Of a stretch of DNA of 64,000 bases, positions 55,076 to 64,000 are shown piece after piece (within the stretch, counting starts at the first letter, position 1; each line of letters begins with the position of its first letter). The DNA is from Trifolium pratense (lineage: Eukaryota; Streptophyta; Magnoliopsida; Fabales; Fabaceae), in assembly GCF_020283565.1 (NCBI RefSeq), contig NC_060061.1, positions 4,100,010-4,164,009 of the forward strand. Direction: 5' to 3'. The notes under the pieces were generated by a model. That model worked only from the letters and a program-made list of their open reading frames with translations. It searched no databases and was not told the DNA's origin. The position numbers and the translations under genes were made by a program.

Positions 55076-56480
55076 CTTTTTTTTTGTGTGTGTGTGGATG
55101 TTAACTCCACTAATGAAATGAAAAAAGCTAATATTTATGAGATGTTAGTGTTAATTAATATGACTTATCGTGCCGTGTGACGTTAAAACTGAAGGCATTT
55201 TATATGTTTTATCCATATATAAAAACAATACTATTATCATTGCAATTATTTTTTACGAGAAAAATAATTGCAATTGTCTTTGCAAACTCTATATTTTTTA
55301 AATTATATAAATTTGTCATCGTTATTTTTCGTAGGAAGTCGTTTGACTTTTCCTACAGTTTATATAGGTCTCTTTCATACATCACTCTCATATTCTATAT
55401 AGTAAGATTAAATTAACATTAGAATAATTCCATATGTACCAACTATATAATTTATTGCGATCCAAGCCTTTTAGGCGTTTACCAATTCTTTTTGGTGGAC
55501 AATGGGCATGGAAATCTTTGGTATCCTAAACTAAAATCCAAATTAAGTTTTGATTTGACAGGAAAAATCCAAATTAAGTTATCCCCTAAATATATAGACC
55601 TCATGAAAGCCATTCAAAAAATAAAATTAAAAAGTAAAATATAGACCTCTTAAAAAATGGTCCAAGTTAAAATTACACATCCAAATTTAATTATCCCCTA
55701 AATATATAGACCTCTTAAAAAATGGTCCAAGTTAAAATTACACATGAGAGATCCTCCAAAAATGGACTCCTTAGCATGTCATTATTTTTCTTTCCTTCAA
55801 AAATCTAGGTGGAGTCCAATGGGTGTTCCTTGAAATAAATTCTTAGAATTATGTGAAATTTATCCTTCAAATCAACTTATAAAAAGAGAATATAATTGTA
55901 ATTAAAAAAAATGAGAGAAGTTGATTAAAGATTAGAATGTAAAAGATTAAAGATTATAATGGTGAATTAATAAAGTTGTCCACCATGGTGAAGTTAATAT
56001 TTTACCATTAGATTAAGTAAGGTACACAGTTTTATCATAGTCTCACGACATCATAAAAAAAAATTACTTCATGTTAGTGCATCATAAGATCCAATAGAGT
56101 TGCATGATCAAATGGATTAAAATTTAAAAGGGTTAAAAGTTAACAAAATGGACCAATTTGACTAACAAAAATACCATTAAGGACCTAAATATAACAATTA
56201 ACAACTAATTACGGGGCCAAAATCAAAATCAAACTCATAAATAAGTTAAAGGACAAAGTATCTAATTTAAACTATAATTATAACAATGTTAACTATTACA
56301 TAAAAGTTCATCAGTAATCCACTTTGAATTGGCACCATAGATCTATGCATTTTAAGAAATACTACATTCCTAGGAAACTGTTCTATTTCCAATATTGACA
56401 CGCAACAGGAAATGAATTAGATGAAAGTAGCATCACAAAAAGACAACAACCAACAAATTACTGAGGGGGAAATAGAAAAC
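55076..56480. other. Spacer between ALDH copy B and the FRIGIDA-like gene
   Basis: Contains a short imperfect tandem repeat at about 55550-55752, with the phrases TATCCCCTAAATATATAGACC and ATGGTCCAAGTTAAAATTAC repeated. The ALDH copy B promoter is at the left and the FRIGIDA-like 3' UTR at the right. No gene seen. Confidence 0.5.
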
Positions 56481-59400
56481 TCAACCCCTATAGTTGGTTT
56501 GATCTACTGTGTATGGATAAGTTGGTGGAGCAGCACTTCCATAATCATATAGGCCATAGCTAGTCTGTCCTGCATAAGAATTGTTGGATAGGTAACTAGA
56601 AGGACCTAAATTGTCAACAGGGTATGAGTAGTGTTGTTGTGTTATTCCTATTCCAGCTGGGCTTTGAGTGATGGAGGTTCCATAGGTTGCTGCATAAGGA
56701 TTAGCAGCAGTTGAACTTTCCATCATAGTCTGGCTTGGGTAGTGTAATGGTGCAGAATATCTTGGACTAGGACTAGGATGTAGCGGAGCCAGGTTTCTGC
56801 GACTAAAGGATGACGGGTATGCACTAGTTTTGGCTGACTTGGCTGGACGAGAAGAGGTGGATCCACTCCCTCGACTGCCACGCTTTCGAGATCTACTTCC
56901 AGTTACAAATGTTCTACTTCCAAATGATGACGACGAAGGCTTCTTTCGCTCAGCCTTGCTTTTCTCCAATTGGGATGCCCGTCTTTTCAATTTATCAAGC
57001 TTAAATTCTGATTCAAGTTTGTGATCTTCCACACATTTGATTATATCCTTAATCGAATTCAACTCCAAAGTGTTTGATTCATCCTAAAAAATACAAAGAT
57101 TTAACAAAGTTGTCCATTTAAGACGTGTTTCATGAGGTTATTAACGTAAATGCATTATATGAAACTGAATTGAAAAGGTAGTTGTCCATACCGTTGCAGC
57201 CTGACTGTTATTTCCGTTCATCAATATTGTCGCAACATTATTTTTGTAGTTCTTCACATAAGACTCGAGTAGCTCGATTGGTTGAAATCTTTCAGTCAAA
57301 CCAGATTCTGAAGCAAAATAAACAGCTTCTATCTCTTTGCCATTTTTTACTAGCTCATCTATAATATCTGGCATACAACACTTGTGTTTATTAGCCTTAA
57401 GTATGATGCACTAGAGCTTAAAATAAAAATAAAAACAAAAGCATAATGCACTGGTCAAAACTGAATTGTAAATCTAATAAAGTTTTGTCCTCTGATGTAT
57501 TAAGTGTGTCAAATAAATATGAATCAAGGTAAAATCTGTATGTGATAACAGAATCTGAAATTTCTCTTACTAATTGATTTAAGGTCATCCATCCTTCTTG
57601 CTATGTTTTATTATCCAGAAAATTTAACACTTAAGCGCTTAGACATCTACAAGGAAATGTGTAATGGGAACATTGAGGTGGATTTCTGACAAAATATAAG
57701 AAATGAAGATATTCGATGACGGGGGTTGTAGAAAGGTAGAAAAGTGACAAGATGGCAGTTTATAGTGGATGGACAAAATTCAGCCATATAAACGTAGGAT
57801 TGGGACCTATGGCAGGTGTTGCTTCACAAATTGCCTATGGTGCTGCTGACATAAAATCCGCCAAAGCACCACCATGACTGCTATTTAACAAACTGCCACT
57901 TAACATATGCCAATGAGCAGAATCAACATTCAAAGTAGTAATCTAAATTTGTTCTCTATAATAATCTCTTGGGGTCTATCAGAACCACCTTCCAATTAAA
58001 ATTGACCAATAAAGACAAAGGAAAATCAGAAAGTACTGAGGGCTACAGAAATAAGTTGAAATGCAAGGAATCCCCTGGAAGTTTTTAACACCAAGTATGG
58101 AAAAACATGCTATGGCTATGCAGGGATGTGTGAACCTAATAAGACTCAAATATGACAATTTTTCTCCTCTCATCCCCACTATTTTCCCTCACAACCACCC
58201 ACAATTATTATGCAGCCATTCTTCCTTAACAAGCGACTATCTTACTTTCTCTGCCCATCTTTGCCATTACTCCAAACAAAGTTTCGGGTTTCCATTTAAA
58301 TACACTCTTCCAACCATCATGGCAACTTGAAGGCCACATATCGATCCAACTTCTATTGCTAACACCAATCTTTGAGCAAATTACACTTGCGCATTAAGCA
58401 GCTTTATTCAGTTTATTTAATGTTTGACAGATTTGATCCACAATTGGAGACTTTGTTTGAGTTGGGTTTTGGAGGAGAGGGCTTACTTTCTTTTTTAAAT
58501 TAAGGACACCAAAATGTTTTTAAAAATGAATCAAGTGTGATTGAAGTATTATATGATCATTAATCATGTTGGGCTTTCAAAAAAATTTAAAATTTAAAAT
58601 ATATATATCAAAATATAGGCTTATCATTCCAAAGCCCTACCCTCCTAAACTCAACTCACAAACAACAAAGCCTTAAGCTATTAGATGGAGAATAGTGCCA
58701 GGGAGACAGACATAACCTAGAAGTAGAAGAGGACGAGGGGAATAACTGGTCAAAGAACATTGAAAAATACGTGTATGCTATTGTAATATATAAAAACAAT
58801 TTGCTTCGCAACAGTAGTCCTCATCCATACTTCTTTTGCCTTAATTGCTATGTAATATATCATCATTGCTAATTTGTAATATGATGAACTAATGAAGTGT
58901 GAGTATAAACAATACAAGTTCAAAATAACATCATGTTCCTCCAAAATTTTAGGTGTAGTCTCACCGCTGCATGAAGGATGCTTTTTACACCTAGTAACCA
59001 ACCTTTGAAAGGAATTCCTTGCCCTTTAGCTTATACCAGTGTATACAGAAGCTAACAGAAATGTGATGTGTTTGAAAATGCATGAAACTGACCCTATATA
59101 TAAAAATAAGATGATCACAATTTTCTTCAATACTCTTTATACTGTAAATGAAGAAACCAGTAAGGATTGAGGGAGGTCGGCACCTCTCTACTGGGGTGTA
59201 CAAAAATCGGTCCGTTTGGTCCATATGTGAACCTGTCTTGGCCTACATGCTATGAGTCAGGTCTGACCCTAGCCCAAAAAATTGGTACAACATGGTGTCC
59301 AAGGAATTGGCCCGATGGAAGGAGGGACCGGGACCTGTCCAGGTTGACACAAAGGGTCACCACTCACCAGTCCCATCCCATTCATTTGTTAGGACACAAG

Positions 59401-61771
59401 GTTTTTTTTACTTGTAACTTGTCTCACTCCCTAGTTACTGGGATTACACATTTGTCAATATATGTTTTTTATTGGATTTATGGGGTGTGGCTTGTTTATT
59501 GAATGCTATATTATATATGTTATGTCAAAGTTTACTCATTCCCCCATCTAATTGAAACATTGAAAGTAGCATGTATTCTAGAATGTAGTAGTTGCATTGC
59601 AGCATGTGTTAATATAGGACTACAGTAGTTAAGCCAACTAAATTTGTAAAAATAATATGTCAAAGTTATTTTTTTTGTAAATAAGTATTACTGATACTAT
59701 TTCACCAACCTGGTCATATCATGTCATCAGGTTTTATTGATCGGAACTAAAAATTTGGTCCAGTCTAATGTTAGGGCGACACACACAATCCGTCCTCCGT
59801 ACACCCCCTACTCCTCTATGAAAGAGGAATATAACAAACCACACAAGCTAAACCTTAGTAGGCTCTAATCTATTGACCTTAGCTAGTTTCACTTGAGGTT
59901 CAAAGTTTTGAAGCGCGCCTTTCTTACAATAAGAGCACTCAAAAGGCACACACAGGCAATACCTTAAAATGTAACTAGACCAAACAAGAGCATAGATAAT
60001 CATTTAACCAATCTAATAACATTGATGCTCGATAGAACATTCTAACAGATAATTCAAAGTAGTAATCTAAATTTGTTCTCTATAATAATCTCTTGGGGTC
60101 TATCAGAACCACCTTCCAATTAAAATTGACCAATAAAGACAAAGGAAAATCAGAAAGTACTGAGGGCTACAGAAATAAGTTGAAATGCAAGGAATCCCCT
60201 TGAAGTTTTTAACACCAAGTATCGAAAAACATGCTATGGCTATGCAGGGATGTGTGAACCTAATAAAACTCAAATATGACACTTTCTCATCTCATACCCA
60301 CTATTTTCCCTCACGACCACCCACAATTATTATGCAGCCATTCTTCCTTATCAAGTGACTATCTTACTTTCTCTGCCCATCTTTGCCATTACTCCAAACA
60401 AAGTTTCGGGTTTTCATTTACATACACTCTTCCAACCATCATGGCAACTTGAAGGCCACATATTGATCCAACTTCTATTGCTAACACCAATCTTTGAGCA
60501 AATTACACTTGCGCATTAAGCAGCTTTATGTCATCAGGTTTTATTGATCGGAACTAAAAAGTTGGTCCGGTCTAATGTTAGGGCGACACACACAATCCGT
60601 CCTTCATTACCCCCCACTCCTCTATGAAAGAGGGATACAACAAACCACACAAGCTAAACCTTAGTAGGCTCTAATCTATTGACCTTAGCTAGTTTCACTT
60701 GAGGTTCAAAGTTTTGAAAGGCGCCTTTCTTACAACAAGAGCACTCAAAAGTCACAAACAGGCAATACCTTAAAATGTATCTAGACCAAACAAGAGCATA
60801 GATAATCATTTAACCAATCTAATAACATTGATACTCGATAGAACATTCTAACAGATAATACTAACAACAAAGATAATTAACAGAACATTCAAGCAGAAGA
60901 AAATCAATCATACACAAAAAAGAAACAAACCTATCATCTTGTCTCCGAATTCTAAGGAAGCAGCTACCTTAGCCATATCCCTCCTTGAAGCAAACTCCAT
61001 CACAGATTTCCTCAAATACTCATCATCGAATTTCGACCTTAACCCAAAACAAGCCACAATCTGCAAAAACATCACCATTTCCGCAGCACTCTTCTCCGCT
61101 TCTCCATCCAGCTGTTCCTTCCACAAATCCACAAGACTCCCAGCTCTCTCTACAATCCTTCTAGAATACACACTAGTTTCCGAAATCAACCCCTGAATCA
61201 AAAGCCCACAAGCCCATCTCTTATCAGTAACACCAGATTTCGCCTCTGTTTTACTCTTGACATAATCTTCCACTGCATCAAGCACCAATCTTGGCGGGTC
61301 CACGGCCTCTTTTAACGCCGCCACTATCTCCGGCCTCAACAATATCGACTCTTTCCGCTTCGAAACAACGAACCGAAGCAAACCCGAAGCGTCCATTCTC
61401 CGTGACAAAGATTTAAGTGCATCGGAGATATCGGCTTCCAGCGGATTAGATTTACGGAGGTCAGCGAGTGCGGCTTCCTTCTGTTCATCGATAAGTGCAG
61501 CGGCGGATGATTCACGTTCGGGAATTGAATTCTCTTGATTGTTGAGAGATTCTAGGGTTTCTTTTGAACGTGATTCGAGGGATTGAAATTTGGAATCTAG
61601 GGTTTGGAATTTTTGGGAAATTGAATCTTGAAGAGAAGAGTAATGGTTGGAGAGTTTGGTGAATAGGTCGGTACATTTGATTAACGTGTTTTTTTGAGAT
61701 TCTAATTGATTGAAGAATTGATGAACATTGTTGGTTTCTGATGAGGTTGTTGCAACCAATTGTGTCGCCAT
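56481..61771 (-). CDS. FRIGIDA-like protein
   Basis: Three exons on the minus strand: 61771-60931, 57367-57192, 57083-56481; 539 residues, in phase. N-terminal part: a coiled-coil-like stretch (about 15-105, QFFNQLESQKNTLIKC to IDEQKEAALADL). Next the FRIGIDA domain (about 110-400): SRRMDASGLLRFVVSKRKE, ALKEAVDPPRLVLDAVEDYV, FLQIVACFGL, DIIDELVKNGKEIEAVYF, LLESYVKNYKNN, then IIKCVEDHKLESEFKLDKLKRR with a basic region (SRSRKRGSRGSG) that may be a nuclear signal. The tail is rich in Tyr/Pro/Ser/Gln (YPYTVDQTNYRG at the end). FRIGIDA relatives act in nuclear complexes that raise transcription of flowering repressors; outside Brassicaceae the role of this subfamily is not settled. The first intron is 3.56 kb and carries long duplications. 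No lesion seen. Confidence 0.92.
57928..58407. repeat. Direct repeat A, copy 1 (FRIGIDA-like intron 1)
   Basis: 480 bp matching 60052-60529 at about 97% by eye, from ATTCAAAGTAGTAATC to AGCAGCTTTAT. Confidence 0.93.
58408..59720. other. Central part of the FRIGIDA-like intron 1
   Basis: Mostly A+T-rich. At about 59200-59400 is a G+C-richer stretch (GGTCCGTTTGGTCCATATG ... GGACCGGGACCTGTCCAGG) that looks like a decayed transposon; no ends were resolved and no gene is seen. Confidence 0.4.
59721..60053. repeat. Direct repeat B, copy 1 (FRIGIDA-like intron 1)
   Basis: 333 bp matching 60528-60859 at about 94% by eye, from ATGTCATCAGGTTTTATTG to CTAACAGATAAT. Confidence 0.92.
60052..60529. repeat. 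Direct repeat A, copy 2
   Basis: Second copy of repeat A; it lies directly between the two B copies. Confidence 0.93.
60528..60859. repeat. Direct repeat B, copy 2
   Basis: Second copy of repeat B; it ends about 70 bp from the 5' splice site of the intron (60930). Confidence 0.92.
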
Positions 61772-64000
61772 TGTAGTGTTTCTTCTTCTATGGATAAGTG
61801 TTTTCGAAACCCTAATGAAGCATCTCTGAAATAAGAGACATCATGCGATGCTTGGTATTTTATTTTCAGAAGGTGCTATCGACAAGTAAAGGTTGATGAT
61901 AGTGATTAGCGTAAACAGCGGTACTAAACTCATGATTATGTGTTTAGATTATATGGGCCAAATGTTATGGATATTACAAAGATAGTTTCTCTTCCGGCCC
62001 GCCCCGTATGTTTCTTTTCTATTCAAAAATGCAAAATACTTCGGTCAATAGAACTCGAAGTTTTTTTAGCTTAAAATTTACACTAAAAAAATTTCGGTAA
62101 ATAGAAATAGAATTTTCTGCGAGCGTGAGAAGATAAACTTGGGGAGCCGAAAGAGAAACTTTCTTTTTCTTTTCCTCTTTTACTTTCACTAGGGTTAGGA
62201 TCATCTCCGGTGCAGTTTTAACTGCAGGGATCCGTCCCTAACGCCCATACACACATTAAGTGCGAACATACGCACACTAAATATATCTTTAAAATAATCA
62301 TATAATAACATACACTGATTTAACAAGGTTGTTATTTAAGCTATTTTTATTAAGGAGATTTTGTTTTATATATTTTGATAATTGGTACACTACTCTCCGG
62401 TAAACATATTTTTTAAACATGTTATTTGTTTAAATATGCATTTGATCACGGTTAATGTATTACTTTTTAAATTTTAGTCCTTGTTCATTTTGGTTGTTTT
62501 TATTGAAATTAGTGCGGTGCTAATCAAGGTAATCAGAACTGGATCGATCAATAAATTGGTATGTAATGCACTTGAAGCTAGTGGATTTCACCTGGTTATA
62601 GATGGTAAAATCTCCCAACTAGTAGGAAAGTGAGAGAGTATTAAATTAAGACACGTGTAAAAAAATTCATGTCACTATATTTAAAAAAAAATAGGTTAGA
62701 GAGGTCACAAAATGCAAAAAGGATAAAAGTGAGACTAAATTCAAGCATTTCAAACTAAGAGGGCTAAAATCAAACAATTAGAAAACTTGGCAACGGCATG
62801 GACACCAACACGGCGTCACTTGGCAATTCAAGTTAGCAGTTATGAACAAGGAAACTTAGTTCGACCCAAATGGACTGGAGAGACTCCTCTCTCTCTCTCT
62901 CTCGCATGGTTCGAGCTCTCATCTCTTTCAAACCCTTATACTTTATCCTCAAGTTTGGTGCTAGACAAGTTTTAATAAGGTTAATCATTTCTTCCCTTCA
63001 CTTTGCTTTGCTTCACATTTTCTAACATTCTTTCAATAAACAACTTTTTTTGGATAATCAGATGCCATAGATTAGAAAGTGTTCCTCTTTGGTAGCTGAA
63101 TTGGTTGTGGTTGTGTATGAAACATTGACACAAACATTAGACACGCACTGTCACGTAGGAGTAGACATCGGTGATTATTTAATAAATTGAATGTAGACAA
63201 GCCACATGTTTTGCTGTCATGTAGGACACTAACACGCATCAGACGCTGGACACACTATCAATCTGTAGTGTCGTTCGTTGCTACATAGTGGCTGTTCTTC
63301 CCAATACTGTTTTGGTTTTGTTTTGTTATGCTTATTATTTATGCAAAGTTAATGCTATTCTGCTGTAAGTTCCAATTTATTACTATTCAAGAGTTGTGTT
63401 TGTCAAATGTTACACATTATAGTTGTAAAAATGTTCCCTGTGACTTGGCATACATCCAAGATATGCATGGTAATTGGTAACAGATCAGACAAAGCAAAAA
63501 AATGTTCCTGCACATTATAATAAGATTTAGTTTAATCTTGTGTACATTACTATATGTTCATGCACATTTATAATGTTATATGCATTTTTTCCCGGGTCTT
63601 TGGCAACCATTTGAATCTTAGGGGCGTTCTTGACTGGGTCTTTAGTTAAATAGACTATAATGTGGATGGAAATCCTAATTACTGTTAGCTTCCTTGCTGA
63701 AATTCCATAGAAAATATCATAAGAACTGTATTATTTGATGATAGGCAGCTGCAGAAGCAGAGGCTGCTACTAAGTCAATGGTAAGATGAGCAATTCCTGA
63801 CGCTTCTTCAGTAGACGAAGCGACTCAGATCCTGCGTGGAAATTGGCTTCGTGCAATTGAACAACACCATCTACAGCATTCACAAACATCGTGATTGGTG
63901 ACATTCTAGACATCGGATGTTCTGTTGGAGTAAGCTCAAGATTTCTTGCAGACAAGTTCCCTACAGCTAATGTCATTGTGAGTTGTTAATGGATCAAATT
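61772..64000. other. FRIGIDA-like promoter side and unassigned right end
   Basis: 61772 to about 62200 is the promoter side of the FRIGIDA-like gene. A (CT)n run at 62885-62903 precedes an ATG (62906) in a CT-rich setting that resembles a plant 5' leader. At 63745-63780 an AG-flanked stretch reading AAAEAEAATKSM in one plus frame ends at ATG|GTAAGA, a good donor, so a plus-strand gene may start here and continue beyond the window. A 68-codon minus-strand frame (63770-63976) overlaps it and shows no known domain. Neither can be called a gene with confidence. Confidence 0.3.

Noticed and set aside
62787..62975. 62-codon plus-strand frame at the right end
   Set aside because: Contains a (CT)n run and no recognisable domain; more likely leader-like or non-coding sequence.

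Overview
This is a plant nuclear window, about 65% or more A+T, with short exons, GT-AG introns and dense small transposons. Protein families and repeat styles fit a legume; Medicago truncatula or a close relative is my best guess, but that is inference. There are no operons. Exon models were built by hand from splice signals and reading-frame continuity, and each intact model closes in phase.

Left third (1-22.8 kb). 179-3513 (+) is the C-terminal part of an AGD14-type ARF-GAP, converging on a Pumilio/PUF RNA-binding protein gene (4752-7010, -). A serine incorporator (SERINC/TMS) membrane protein gene follows (8907-13068, -, with 5' UTR exons out to about 15.2 kb). It carries a tRNA-Asp(GUC)-like sequence on the opposite strand of one intron and uses one GC-AG intron. 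Upstream lie a MULE-type element with 10-bp target duplications and a Stowaway-like MITE. A neprosin-domain gene (17344-20519, +) is broken by a clean solo-LTR insertion and seems to have lost a splice acceptor. A complete, very young, non-coding Copia-type LTR element (21060-22741) carries a minisatellite.

Middle (22.8-41.4 kb). This is repeat-rich. It holds nested Helitrons containing a 1166-bp tandem duplication, a nuclear copy of mitochondrial cox1, a tRNA-derived SINE head, a LINE remnant, an intact single-exon leucine-rich-repeat extensin gene (33007-35241, -), a hAT-type element with 8-bp target duplications, a fold-back MITE sitting in an (AT)n tract, and a decayed TRAPPC4 (Trs23) copy.

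Right third (41.7-64 kb). Two tandem aldehyde dehydrogenase genes of the ALDH2C type (41771-46239 and 50226-55075, both -) have identical internal exon sizes. Their introns and flanks hold a SINE, a hAT element, a solo LTR and a MITE. A FRIGIDA-like gene (56481-61771, -) has a 3.6-kb first intron built partly by duplication. The last 2.2 kb holds nothing I can name.

The intact genes are unrelated housekeeping, trafficking, cell-wall and metabolic genes; only the ALDH pair forms a functional cluster. I did not find a new multi-gene system. The most informative structures are the transposon insertions with exact target duplications, the broken neprosin gene, the ALDH duplication with a GT-to-GC donor change in one copy, and the nested Helitron locus.
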